64,000 nucleotides of DNA from assembly GCA_032358165.1 (NCBI GenBank), contig JAALGY010000037.1:25001-89000 (forward strand), read 5' to 3'. Below the pieces are notes generated by a model. The model searched no databases, was not told where the DNA came from, and was given only the letters and a program-made list of their open reading frames with translations. A program made the position numbers and the translations under genes. Numbering within the stretch: position 1 is the first letter of the stretch; each line of letters opens with the position of its first letter. This document shows, in pieces, positions 11,029-23,040 of this stretch. This DNA is from Diplosphaera chodatii (Eukaryota; Chlorophyta; Trebouxiophyceae; Prasiolales; Stichococcaceae).

Positions 11029-12208
11029 GATGGTCGCCGCGCGAGACCGGCCCTGCGAGACAGAGGCAATGCAGCCGGCAAGCAAGCGGCAGTGCAACAG
11101 GAGAGAGCGCGCAGCCCCCTGCAGCACGGGCTGCCCGCGTGACGCAGCCGAGCAGTTCCTGCTCCATTTCAACTTGGCGGGCATGGCCTCGGCGGAGCAG
11201 CCAGTTGGTCAGCATGCATGGAGCTGCTTGTCCGAGTTCAACGTGAGCCTCGTTCCATCCCCCGCTTGGCCAACTCAAAACGCATTTGTGTGAGCCAGTT
11301 TCAGACCAGATTGTGCCCGCCATGCCAACAGATGGCAACACTACTGCCTGGCTGCAGTCGTGGCACTGGATCGCCTGCATCCATTGGCTTGTGGCTGCAC
11401 TCGGGCTGTGCCGCACATGCAGAGCTGTTGTCCTGCAGGTGCTGATGCGGCGGCATGCGGGCCAACTGCGCGACACAGCGTTGAGCGGCTACATGTCGCT
11501 CACCAGGGTGTGCACCTTGACTTCCTGTGCTGGCTGTTCTTCGCTGCGGCTCGTCATCTGAAACGCTCTCGTGGACAAAGTGCTGATGGCCGTGATCGCT
11601 CACTGCTGCACACACATGATACTTGGTCGTTTCGTGTAGGCGGCGAAGACTGCAGTGTTCGCCAGGCTGCTGGAGGTGGAAGGCATCGGCTTCAATGCCG
11701 GACAGCCGTGGCCGCTGCATGTGCACATGATCGCCTGCATCCTGCAGCGGATCTTCTTTCAGTGGCCGCAGGCCAGCCTGTGCCGCTACACCGTCCAGCG
11801 GCCTGACTGGCTTGCATCGGTGTGTCTGCGCTGAGCTTGTAACCTGGTACATGCCCATGTCGGATGGTTCTGGGGCAGAGCACCTGCGAGCTGTGCTGAG
11901 ATGCTGCTGCTCTTGGCATGCGCAGTGGTGCGGGAACTGGGGCTTCGGCGGCGGACAAGACATCAGCCTGTTTGCCGTCAACGTCTATGATGACACCTTC
12001 GAACCCATGCATGTACGTACATCTTGGGACCTCCGGGCGCCTTCTGCCTTTCGAGTGGCTTGCATGGTTGCTGCGGCGTGAGTCGCTACCCTGCGGGGTT
12101 TGACATCGAAGTGAAATCCGCTTGCCTCCTGCGCAGGTGCATGGCGGCGAGCTTCAGGCCTCACCCGAGCATCTTGACCGCACGTTGTTCGTGCCGGTGG
12201 TGCAATGA
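11029..12208 (+). CDS. Unknown multi-exon protein
   Basis: I do not recognise the family, but the exons look real. Exon 1 starts at ATG 11029 (MVAARDRPCETEAMQPASKR) and runs through QFLLHFNLAGMASAEQPV to SCLSEFN, followed by gtgagc at about 11241. A middle block has IVPAMPTDGNTTAWLQ, then VLMRRHAGQLRDTALSGYMS to TR at about 11509. A well-formed exon begins after gtgtag at about 11639: AAKTAVFARLLEVEGIGFNA, HVHMIACILQRIFFQWPQAS, to DWLAS at about 11808. The next has DISLFAVNVYDDTFEPMH, then gtacgt at about 12011, and the last is VHGGELQASPEHLDRTLFVP with TGA at 12206-12208. It has no signal peptide or membrane span. The phases of the last three exons are compatible. It probably shares a promoter with TIM50. 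A CUE/ASCC2-like helical N-terminus was considered but not supported. Confidence 0.45.
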
Positions 12209-15137
12209 GGGTGACGACCATGGCCGTAGCAGCTGTAACTACGCACAGCCTGCACATGACCTTGACTGGCATTCTATGCTGATGCCAAACTTACCGGACT
12301 GTGATTTGACAGACAGCCATCTGGCGCACAGCATGGTTGCTGCTTGCTTGCTCGTGAATTGCAATGCCGCCCTTCGCTGGATACGGCATGCAGCTGGCTC
12401 TCTTTGCTCTGTATGATATGATGCGTGTAGAACAAGGACTTACCGTTTGGCTGGATACCGTTGTACACAGAGAGAGCAAGACAGTTTTGATCCGGCTGAC
12501 CGACCACCGCTGTATCAGGAAGCACACCAGACCGTGCGGCATCAAGTTTGCCATTGGAATCCAAAGCTGCCAGCAAAGCGTCACGGTATCAAGCTATGTC
12601 CCTTGCCCCACAGCAGACCGCATCACACGCGGGCCCCTCTGTCATCATCTGTCCACTTCCGGCCTCTTCATATATGCACCGGCCCGCTCCCGTGATAATC
12701 AGCGGCTTACACACCTGAGCTCCAGTTATCATGAGTAAACTTGTCTTGATACATGAGATATGCCAACAGATGCAATTGCTACTCGGGCACGACGCCCTGA
12801 TCGCCCCGCATCGTTGAGACTTGAGAGCATCCCATGCTGGCCGGCATCTTCCGGAGTGCACGTTGCATGGTGCATAGCAAAGCTGCGCCTCTGCGGACGT
12901 GCACATGCAACACCACAATATCAACTCTGGCCGCCCAGCATTCTGGACCAGAATTGATGTATGCGGGATAGTGATCATTCAAGATACTACGTCAGGGCAT
13001 ATTTGGTGTTGGATCGCCAGTGCCTATGTTGCTCTGCTGTTTTCACGCCAAACAGGTGCAGCCTGATGCGGGTCCGCGCACGCTGATCGATGTGACCCGG
13101 CATGCTGTGCACGCAGTGCGTGCTCCATGCGTGCACTGATGCACCTGCGTGCTGCTGACAATCGGCCATGCTCGCTCTGTGGACAAGCTCTGATGCGCTT
13201 TCGTCTTCTGGGGCGACTTGTCTGTGGCCCGCTTGCAGCCAAGGTTCTGGAGCCGCCGCACCCTCCATACCTATTAGTGATGATGACCATACCCTGCCCA
13301 TCAGACACAAACAGCAGGTGACGAGGAGGTACTGACACACAGCCCACCGAGGATGTTGCGCCTTGTGAAGCCGCGCAGCCGTTACATTCACCCGCCACTG
13401 TGTCAGGCTTGCGGCTTGGAGACTTTGCCTTGTTTGAGCTGGTCTTTGGCGCCAATGTCAGGGCTGTGACATAGCAAAGCCTCCATGAAGTGTCATCGAC
13501 TCTCTCTCTGCCTGCCATGCCAGAAGTACGCAAGGCAGCTTTACAGGCTGCATGTGCCTGCTTCGCAGGCAACACTGCGACCCTGCGGTGTTGGCCGCTG
13601 TCAAGGCGCCCTACATACATATGTATCCAGCGGAGGAAGGCGATGACATTTTTGAGACCTGTGGCACAAGCCAGCAGCGTACTGCAACAGCTAGACACAC
13701 CTAAGCTTTACCGTACCTGGGCACTGCAACATTCAGGAGGGGCAGTCTGCGATGCGCACTTGAGGGCAGCCGGCCTTCACAGTGAGTTGAAGAAGGCGCT
13801 GATGGTGCTTTTGGTGAGTGAACAACATGAGATGCAAGGGCTTCTATTGCATATGATACACAGAGAGGACACAGACCGGCAGGATGAGACGAGGTGGACG
13901 TTCTCAAGGCTCTGCAGATCCCGCAGGATGTTCACGGAATAGCGCACGCCTGCAGTGACCTATGCACCCACCGGAGTGCATCCCAGCGATGCACCTATCA
14001 GCCGCTGCGCATGCCGTGCACAACAGCCTTGGACGTTGCACATGGTGTTGAACTGCGTATGCTGAGGTCACGTTTGTTCTGATGCAGGCACATCTATCGC
14101 AGCAGTTCATATAACTGGGAGCTGATGAGGCCATGGGGTGGTGTCCACAGTAGATCAAAGTGGGTGTCACCATTTATAATACATCTTCGCCGATGGCGAT
14201 GCACCTTCAGAAGGTCAGGCATGCATTGGCGGTCTTCGCTGCTGACATCGTGATGTCCCTGGTCGCTGGGGCTGCGCACGGCTGTTCCCCAGATGACTCG
14301 AGCTGGATTGTCAAAATGCATCTGTGGTCAGGCTGACACATTGCGCATGGCAATGGCTACCTGTAGAACTGCAAGGTGGTGCTTGGCGCACTTGGTGACA
14401 AGTCCTTCAGCTGAAGACGGGGCTTGATTCCCTGACCACTTGTCACAAGACGAGGGCGCGGTATGCATAGGATGCCATGGCGAAGGTCGGACTAGCGCCG
14501 CAGTCGGGTGGAGGAATGCTGCAACACTGCGGGACGGCCTGTGGGGCCGGCCTTCAACGAGGCAGACATGGTGATGATGTTGCTTGGAGACTACCTGGAA
14601 GTGGTCAGTGGGAGGCCGCCTCACCGGCCACATCGAGGGCCGCGTGTGAATGCTGTCCTAGACGCCACTCCGGGGGGAGTGCCCGCTGCCTTCTGTGTAG
14701 CCACAGTCATACCGTGCTAACATTACGAGCAGCTGACACCGCAACTAGCCGCCACTGCCCTGCCCTGGCAAGGACATAGCGCATGATGTTGAGCACAGGC
14801 TAGCTGTGGCACATAGAGCTCGGCTTAGCATGTTGATGGCCATGCCCTGAAGAGACTCTTGCACCTTGCGCTGTGCTGCCATTACTCTTTCTGGGGTGTT
14901 GCCCGAGAGGACCAAGCATAGGATCAGCACAGCGGGCGTGGACAGCAGGAAGAGATGCGCAGGGTGCCATTGCTATATGGAAACTACTCATAACAGCACC
15001 GATGACAGCATGACACCGATCCAGAAATAAACAGCAGGTTTCGCACACCCATGTCCACAGGCAGCAATGGCAGCATCAGCAGTGTGCCCTGTTTGCAGAG
15101 TCGCAAATCTCCAGCCGCACGCCCTGGACTTGGACTT
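12209..15137. other. Unresolved 2.9-kb region with candidate exons on both strands
   Basis: No gene can be built confidently here, but several stretches look coding. Minus strand: about 12600-12448, containing ALLAALDSNGKLDAARSGVL and DTAVVGQPDQNCLALSVYNG before a gtaagt donor, with a possible upstream exon HLLAYLMYQDKFTHDNWSS ending at a donor near 12722. Plus strand: about 13240-13471, with IPISDDDHTLPIRHKQQ, then RLGDFALFELVFGANVRAVT and a stop; about 13552-13811, listed separately; and about 14493-14607, with GPAFNEADMVMMLLGDYLEV before a gtcagt donor. I recognise none of them. They could be two or three small genes, the 3-prime UTR of a neighbour, or decayed gene remnants. Confidence 0.3.
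13552..13811 (+). CDS. Candidate exon pair of an unknown protein
   Basis: A plus-strand frame from ATG 13552 reads MCLLRRQHCDPAVLAAVKAP, then YIHMYPAEEGDDIFE. If a 58-base intron is removed (gtactgc to cattcag, about 13678-13735), the frame continues as RGAVCDAHLRAAGLHSELKK and ALMVLL up to a good donor gtgagt at 13812. A further exon may be VDVLKALQIPQDVHG near 13893. The phases agree, which is the main support. Family and function are unknown, and the true 5-prime and 3-prime ends were not found. Confidence 0.28.
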
Positions 15138-18100
15138 TCATGGCAGCGCAGCTGCGCTGAGGACCCGCGTCAGGTTGCGCTTCTGGGTGCGGGCGCCGCA
15201 AATCGGGCAGGACATGCTCTTGCCTATTGCCGTCACCCAGCAGGAGTTGCAGGCGGCATGCTTGCACGACGCGATCCAGGGCGCCCGCATCACTGCATCC
15301 TTGCACACTGGGCAGGGTCGCTGGATGACCACTGGCAATGGCGCAGCAGGCATGTTGGCACTGGCCACAGCCAGCGCTCCGCGCCCCGGCGGCCTGGTGA
15401 CCGCTGCCTGTTTGCTGTCAGGGGCGCCCGCTGGTGCGCGTCCGCCAGAGCCCGCAGCATGCAGGTGCGCCTGGCCTGCAGGCCTGTGCGGACCCAGCGC
15501 TCTCGGCGCGTGCGCCGCTTGCTGCAGCGCAGGTGGCAGCGTCGCCTGCCGCGGTGGCTGCATGCCCCGAGAGGTCCTGCTGTATGGCTGCGCTGGATGC
15601 ACTGGTGCTGTGTGTCCTGGCTGCACCAGGGCATCCCTGGCAGCAGGCATGCCGGCAGGCTGCTTCTGTAGGCTGTCCAGCGTGGCGCTGCGGGGTGCGG
15701 GCTTGGCTGCTGGCCCCATGTCAGCTGCCTCATCAGATGTGCAGCCCCTGCGACACGACCACGTCAATATCAAGTGACCTGTTGCTCGCAGGAGCAGCCA
15801 AAAAATCGTTGCACAGCCCAGACCTGTGAGATACGGCGTCCACGACTGGGCAGACAACGACTCACGGACCGACCTGATCAACTGGAGGTAAGCCTGCCGG
15901 CTGTTGCCCGGCAGGATGTTGGCGAAGTCCAGCAGCAGCCGCCGCCGACCTGGGGGCGACAGCACGCCCAGCACCTCCCGCGTCAGCGCCTGCAGCTTGT
16001 CGTCCGCCGCCGACACCCTGCAGCGGGAGCAAGCCTCACAGCATGAGGCACCAACAAAAGGGCTTGGTTCACACATGCTGTGATGCGAGATGGCGCACCA
16101 GCATCGACTGTCACTGACACGACACATGTGGGCGGGGTTGTGAAGAGTGTGACAACCCTCACTTGAAGGTGCGCACGGCCCTGACGACAGCGATGTAGTC
16201 GTCGACCGACAGGTCACGCTTCAGCCGGGCGTTGTACTCCTTCAGCTGCTGGAGGTCGCTCGACGGCCCTGCCAAAGAGCTGCCATGGAGAGCTGCGGGC
16301 AGCTGGCCAGCACCGCCCCGCGCCCCCGCCGCAGGAGCCGCACCGCGACTGGCGCCTGCAGCAGGCTTCGGTGCTGAGTGCCGGGGCCGGCCAGCAGCAG
16401 GCCCCGACGACTCCCAGTCTAGTCCGACTGCCTGCTGCGGTTGGTGACGCCCTGGCCCCGCGCCGGCGACGCTGTGCTGCACAGCGGATGGCCGCGGTGC
16501 CTGCTGCCGCGCGGCAGCGCCGCCGCCCTGGCGCTGCACCGCTGCTGCGTGGGTGTTGGCCGCACTGCTGGGGAGCTCCTGCAGTGGGCCTGGTGCGTCG
16601 GCGCCAGCGCCCGCCGTCTCGGCACCACCAGGCGCCGCTGCAGCGCCAGGCAGCGCACAGCAAGCGGCGCCGTGGCTGGAGGACCCCCCCGCATGAAGGG
16701 TGCTGCCGGGCCCACAGCCGCCGCTGCTGCCGCTGCCGCCCGGGGTGGCGGCGCCGCCCGCAGCCCGCCGCGCACGGTATGCCGCCAGCACATGCGCAGG
16801 CCCAACCGCCGAGAAGTCGTCATCCCCTGCTGTCATGTGCACCTTCGGCGCGGGCAAGGGGGTGTGCTTGCGACGTGCCCGCTTTGCCGGCGGCGCCTGC
16901 AGAGGCCTGTGCGGGGTGGGCACGCAGCCGGTCACCCCTCTGCACATCCATGTGCACCTGGCTGGGACAGTCTTCAGGGCCCACCACCGAGCAGCAGGGT
17001 GTGGCCGTGCTGAGCACAGTTGCATTCTGAGACCAAAGCGCACAGGCAGCAATGGGTGTGCCCTTGGCGTGCTTGCGGCACACCTGCCCTGCGCCGACGC
17101 GTCACTGGCAAGCAGCCGCGCAAGGAAGTCCGAGCTGTCGCCAGCGCCGCTGCGTGCTCCTGCGCTGCGCTTCGCCAGCAGGGTGGCGCTGTCAGCTGCG
17201 CCCGGCACGCCGCTGACACGGCTGCACATCTCCGAGATGGAATCCACCTGCGGTGCGGCCGGGCCTGCAGGAGGGACCCAAACACCAAAGTGTGGACTCC
17301 TCGGGCGTCGGCCGCGGCGTATGTGTGGTGCTCACTACCCACATCAGGATGCTGCCACTCGGCGTCATGACACGCCCAACCTGCTCTGCGGGCTGCCTGC
17401 CCGAATGATGCAAACATGCTGCCAAACCCTGTCGTGTCCACGGCCGATGACACCTGCGGCGGCAGACCGTCTCACCACGCCGCGGTGCTGCAGCACTTGC
17501 AGCAGTGGCAAAGCTGTTCGATGGCACGCAGCAGTTGCTCTGCATGCCACATCGTCAGTCTCACCAGCGGCCGGCTGCTGCGCGGAATCGTGCTTGTACC
17601 CGCTGGGCGGGATGTGCCAGCGGCGCTGAAGACCCCCTGAGGCCGTGCCCTGGTAGCTTTCGGCGCTGCTGCAGGCTCTCTGCCTGACTGCGCCTGCAGA
17701 TGCGCAACACAGTCGCTATACTCGTCAGGTTGTTGTGCGCCAGCAGCGAACACAGCACTCAGGCTCTGAGGATCGTGCCGATCATGTCTCTCCTTGGCAC
17801 CAGAGCCCATGCTTGTGACTGGTCCCAGTGGCCCACCCGGTAAAAGGCATGCAGCGATGTGGTCGCAGCGCCAAAGGTCTCATGCGGCGTCACAATGTCC
17901 CGCAGCCAGCACGACAGCTGCTTGCGGGTGGCCTCGGAGCGAAAGCGTTCATCCGCCAGGATGATGGCGCCGTAGTCGTTTTTGTGCCGGATGACGCGGC
18001 CCATCGCCTGGTTGATTGCTCTGCGACACAGAGGGTTGCACCTTGTCGAGCAGTGCCTTCACCACGGATGAACGCATGTGCCATGTGCAGTGGCACCGAC

Positions 18101-21100
18101 ACGCTGCGTGGCCAGTCACTCACCGCATAGCCTGCTGTGTGTACCAGGCCTGGCCAGACAGCAGGGCGCTGGTCCACCTGCCGGACGCCCTGGCCTTGCC
18201 CGCCATCTCATCCAGCACCTGCTGCTTCAGCATCACCTGGAAGCACCACAGCACCACGAGGGAGATGCCAACCTGCGTCAACCCTGCTTCAGCTCCGTGC
18301 GGTACACGCAGCCGCGCAAGGGGCTGTGCTGCCCATGCGCCGGTTACAAACGAACCTTGGCGTCCTGACGCGGGGCGAAAGGTATGCCGGTGATGATCAC
18401 GGCACGTCCAGCCGCGTCTGCAAAGTCCAGACCCTCGCTGACCTTGCCCCTGCGGTCGGGACCCCAAGGACACTCAGCAGCCATGCTCCCGTGGTGCGCA
18501 TGTCATAGAATGATCCCGCACATGCATCATCCTGAGGTGCACTTCGTGGGTTTGCACAGCATTGTCCACCGGGGTCCGAACAGGCGCACCGGCACACAGC
18601 GAAGAACACAGCCCCGCCACCGCCCAGCTTGGAGCGGTACAGGGCGGCGGATTCGGGGAACAGCGCGGCGTCCCGCGGCTCCACCACCGCCGCCTTGTGC
18701 TGCAGTATGCGGTCGTATATCGTGGCACCGCCTGCTCAGGGCACGGGCAACATGTCGGCCTCATCGGCAGCCCTGCCACGGGGAAGCAGCAATGCACGAC
18801 ACCTGGGGTAGCCTCAGCTCCGGCAGCAACCTTGGCATGGCAAGACATGTTTGCTGTAGGACACAGTGCACCTGAGCCCGAATTGGACTTCCAGTGGTCG
18901 ATGCAGGACTGCAGGACGCCATACGAGGGGAAGAAGACCAGCAGGCCGTCTGGACAGGTGCCCGCCAAGCTGGCGACGGCCAGGCCCAGTTCGGACTTGT
19001 ACTGCGGCGTGTCACGGTTCTGGAATGCAGAGTTCAGCGCCACGCCGCCTGGCCCCACCGGCAGCACCCCCACCCACACCTGCGCATGTGCACATCTGCT
19101 ACTGCCGCTGACATCCACAGAGCATGCTTCGTGCTTTGGACCCCTGTCTGGCTTGCAACATGCAGCATGAAGGGCCCAAAGAGCCGGGGGTGTGTGTGGC
19201 GTGTGCCCTCAGTGGGTGTGCCCCGTCACGCCTCCCAGGCACCAACCTGCTTGGGGTCGACGACGTGTGGGTTCTCCAGCTGCACGGGGAATGGCAGCTG
19301 CAGCTCCTGCGCAAAGCCGCCGAGCGGCGACAGCGTGCCGGACGTCAGCAGGATGCTGCGCACACCCATTGCCTGCAGCGCGCGCATCGCCAGGCCCGGC
19401 TGGAAGCACCAGTAGCTCAGAACCGGGGTTGGTGGCCCGCCGCCCTTGCCCTGCAGACGCACCGGCTGCTCACCTCTGTCCTCAAGATGGTCAGCAGGGC
19501 AGCGCTTGCGCTTCCTCGTATTGCGCAAGTTTCTACAAGTTTAATTGCAGGTGCAGCCCCCACCCCACAGCACACTATCTGCTTTACATCACGGAATACG
19601 GTAAGTGGGCAGACCTTTGGGCGCTCCAGATGAATGTGCACCCTGTACGCGCTGGTGGCAGGCACCTCCGCAGCAGCTGCTGTCTCGTCCAGGGTGTTGG
19701 TGCCAAACGCGAGCTTGAGCGCATTTGCCAGCAGGCCCAGTTTGAAGCTGTTCACTGACGATGCCGACCTGCAGTCTCACCAGGCACAGGTCGATGCTGA
19801 TCACCTCAGCAGTGGAGCGCATTGGCCGGGCACCTGGGTCATGCAAGCTGATGCATACACTGCACAGCTGCTGAAAACCCAGAGAGCACCTGCGGCCAGC
19901 TTGGAGGGCGAGGTCCGACAGCAGGGCCTGGGCATCATCCAGCAGCGCCAGCATCGTGAAGACGTTGCCGCTATGCAGCCCCACGCGCGCGAACAGCGTG
20001 TCGAAGAGGTACGAGCCTGCGCAGGTGCCACCGCGGCTGAGGGGTCAGCTGGTGACGACGTCCTGTCAGCTGCATCAGCTGCAGTCCACCATGTTGACCG
20101 CACGTCGGCAGCTGTCGCCAGTAGCCAGGGTGCACCAGCATTGCAGCATTGCTCGCGTAAAGTGTCCGTGCCTGGGAAGGTGGCGCCGCGCGGGCCGCAC
20201 TGCACCGCCGCGATGGCGTGCTCCAGCTCCAGCAGCACGCCGCGCAGCTGGCGGAGGTCCATGCCCAGCTGGCTGTAGTTCACGTCCTTCCCGCCGCCTG
20301 CACGTGCGGGTTGCAGGCTGCGTCAGCAGACACCCACGACTACCAGGCTCGAGGCCCGGCCCCCTCAGCAAGGGCCTGTCACTCTCCGCTACTCTCCACT
20401 CACATGTTGGGGGAGCGCCCATTTGGGCGGATTGCGACTCCAGGCGCAGCATTGCCGCCTGGTATGCCTTCTCCGCCTCCTTGATGCACCCCGTGAGCAC
20501 CGGTGCCGGCAGGTCGAAGGATGCCGCTTCTGAGCAGACCCCCTGCGGCGATCACCAGCGAGTAGGCTGAGATTCTCTGTCTTTGGGGGTCCCTGGAGGG
20601 CTTCAGATGGACCACGACTTGCAGGAGTTGCTGAGCCATCTACCTGTGACCAGCGACAGCACACATCGCGGAGCTGAACGTCTCACCTCTACATTGTGGG
20701 CTTCATCGAAGATGAGGACCGAGTGGCGCCACTGTACATGCTTCATGCCCGTACGCGTCTGTGGGTCGACCAGGTAGTTGTACTGCAGAGCACAAGAGAC
20801 ACATCACATTGCGAAGGGTGCATGCAGCATGCTCCTGACGTGAGGGTATGTGGCGATCAAGTGTCCTGGATTGCTGCACAAAGGAGCAAAAGGCCTGCCG
20901 GCATGAAAATGATATCCGCGGTGGCGGCCATTTCACGGGACAGGAAGTAGGGGCACGGCCCAGAGGCCGAGTCCCCCAGTGCCGTCAGATCCTCAATGTC
21001 CATGGGCTCCGCATTGGCATCTGGGTTGCGCTTCATGAAGCCCGCCACGCGGTTGTGCCTGTGAGGCGGTGGACCAGTGAGGCCAGCAGATGGAGATGCT

Positions 21101-22111
21101 TGGTGACCTTGCTGCCGCCAGTGGTTGCGCATGCATGACACTTGAAGATGTGGCTCTCGAAGGTGACGACGCAACGCCACACCAGGGGCAGCCTCGTTTG
21201 GCGGTGAGCGCGCGGCAGGCCTGGTTGGCCGCATCGCCTGGCAGCTTGGATACAGTTGGGTGCACGCACTGCTGCTGCCGGGAGCCCAAGATGCACAGCC
21301 GAGGCCTGCGGTGGCATCAGCAGCAAGATCGTCACCAAACTAACACCTCACAGGCAGGCGGAACTGGCCACTTGCAGCGCAGATCTCATCTACCTGTAGC
21401 TGGTGCGTTTGAGCTCGCGCATGACTTGCGCCAGCTGGCTATGTGTCCGGGAACTGTAGATGACTGGCGGCACTCGCACATCCCCTGCTGCTTGCGCCTC
21501 TGCATGTGCTGCCTTCAGCTGGTCCGCCCAGCTCTGCTGCGCACCTGCTGCCCCAGCTGCCTCCTGCTTTGCGAGAGCCTGGGCGGCAAGGCGTCACCCT
21601 TCAAGCGCTTGCTGAAAGGCCATGCTCGCCATTGCAGATGTAGGTCAGCTGAGCATCGCCGACAGTTGCTCACCCTTTGGCGACCGCTGCTGCGCCACGC
21701 AAGCGTAGCGCACAGCAGGCACAGAGTCTTGCCGGTTCCCGTCGGACTTTCCAGCAGCGCGTTGGTGCCCTGAACATCATGTAGCGTGAGTCGCCCATAA
21801 TCGTATCTATCTGGGACACTGTCATTCAACTAGTGGTCCGTGCGCTGATCCAAAATTTGCACGTATGCCCGTGGACACAGTGGTAGCTGCAGAACATGTG
21901 AGGTCGGTTCCCCTGCCCACCTTTTCCAGAGCCTCAATGACCCTTTCCATGTACTTGACCTGCGGTTGGCCAGACACCGATGAGATGCTTGGCCATGCGC
22001 ACTCTGAGTGGCTCATCAAGCTGCTGCAGAGGCAATGCCGCCGCTCACCTGGCAGTCGTATGCATCGTAGGGAAACTCCACAGGTACACCGCGTAAGGTG
22101 TAGGTGGGCAT
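15138..22111 (-). CDS. RTEL1: RTEL1, XPD-family iron-sulfur DNA helicase
   Basis: RTEL1 unwinds D-loops, T-loops, G-quadruplexes and R-loop-related structures in the nucleus. The start ATG at 22111 gives [20 protein letters not shown], the typical N-terminus (Q motif). Walker A is [13 protein letters not shown] (about 21765-21725). The Fe-S cluster cysteines lie in [22 protein letters not shown] and SASGPCPYF (21270-20945). The DEAH box [13 protein letters not shown] is at about 20727-20690. Later motifs are [15 protein letters not shown] (about 19360-19310), [26 protein letters not shown] and [20 protein letters not shown] (about 18020-17960). The C-terminal part has a long Ala/Gly/Pro-rich linker (about 16820-16300), a harmonin-N-like helical domain ([17 protein letters not shown], then [18 protein letters not shown]), and a RING-type zinc finger ([30 protein letters not shown]). 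Stop 15140-15138. The domain order equals animal RTEL1 with a C-terminal RING. Confidence 0.93.
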
Positions 22112-22543
22112 GCTTGACGAGCCAGACCGGCCGTAGGCTGCTCACGAGGGACGGTCGACATCAGCCATCCTGCCGATGTCCAGTGTCAATGGGTCGGCTG
22201 CAACGTATGCTGCTGAAGGACAGGATCGGCAGCACTGGCATGCACAAATAGCCCGGCAAAAGCCCCTTGGTGCAGCCTAGTGGCGTCAAGTCTCCATGGG
22301 TGGACATTCGCACATTCCAACCCCGCGTTGGCGAGGCTGCCTGTCGTCGCATCAGCTGATCAGCAACATGCCAGACGTCCCACATTTTGAAGTTTGAACC
22401 GTAAGCTTGCCAGTGCCTGCGTCCGCACCTCGCCTGCAAGCATCCGAGGCGTGGCACTTGAGCATAGTGCAGAGTTAGTGGGCCTACGCTGCCACAAACA
22501 ATCTCACTGCACACAGGCGCAGCAGCGGCGCACTTGTGCAAGC
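22112..22543. promoter_or_regulatory. Bidirectional promoter region RTEL1 / RNASEH2C
   Basis: 432 bases separate the RTEL1 ATG (minus) from the RNase H2 subunit C ATG (plus). With no room for another gene, this must hold both 5-prime UTRs and promoters. I see no clear TATA box. Confidence 0.45.
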
Positions 22544-23040
22544 ATGACAGAACAAGCCGAGAGCACCGTGTGCCTGGACCGCGCGGCGCATCAATCCGTG
22601 CACTGGCTGCCCTGTGACATCCAGTACACTGGCGAGGCACCAGTGTCAAGTTACTTCATGCCGCAGCCCATTGAAGGTGACGCACTCTGCTGTGCCTGGC
22701 ATCGTACACTAGCCTGACGTTCGGGCTGGACGCCCCATGGTAAACATGCTGCTTGCAGATTTTGGATGCCAAGCTGAAGGCAACGGCGCGTCACCACAGG
22801 AGGCAGCTTTCCGTGGGCGGCAACTGCGTGGTGGGCACAGAAACCCCTGGAATCCAGCTGCACACGGCTGTAGCTGCACCAGCACGATGTATGTAAGCCG
22901 CTAAGCCTGTACATTGGCTTGCAGGTGCGGTGATGGCGCTGCCGCCAGGATTTGAAGGCTATGTTGTGCGCAAGCCCCGCGCGGATGTAGATGCAGCCCG
23001 AGCATGGCAGACGGATGGCAGCTTCAAACAGCTGACGTGA
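22544..23040 (+). CDS. RNASEH2C: Ribonuclease H2 subunit C
   Basis: Small non-catalytic subunit of RNase H2, which removes ribonucleotides from DNA and degrades RNA:DNA hybrids. Three exons can be placed: 22544-22676, 22759-22830 and 22925-23040, giving 106 residues. Exon 1 has the signature HWLPCDIQYTGEAPVSSYF. Exon 2 carries AAFRGRQLRG, the conserved FRGR.L.G motif. Exon 3 continues GAVMALPPGFEGYVV and ends in FKQLT. The splice choice is fixed by the conserved block FRGRQLRG-AVMALPPGFEGYV, which is continuous only when the intron 22831-22924 is removed. The length is near the short end for the family. The gene is head to head with RTEL1. Confidence 0.9.

Noticed and set aside
10465..11184. 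239-codon minus-strand frame
   Set aside because: It is a shifted frame over the TIM50 upstream region and the antisense of the unknown plus-strand gene, with low-quality Ser/Arg/Thr-rich sequence.
13024..13698. 224-codon minus-strand open frame
   Set aside because: Its composition is typical of a GC-biased shadow frame and it has no ATG-supported domain. Plus-strand segments in the same place look more like exons.
16371..17030. Long plus-strand frames opposite the RTEL1 linker
   Set aside because: They mirror the Ala/Gly/Pro-rich RTEL1 coding exon and are Arg/Ser/Ala-rich by complement. RTEL1 is well supported on the other strand.
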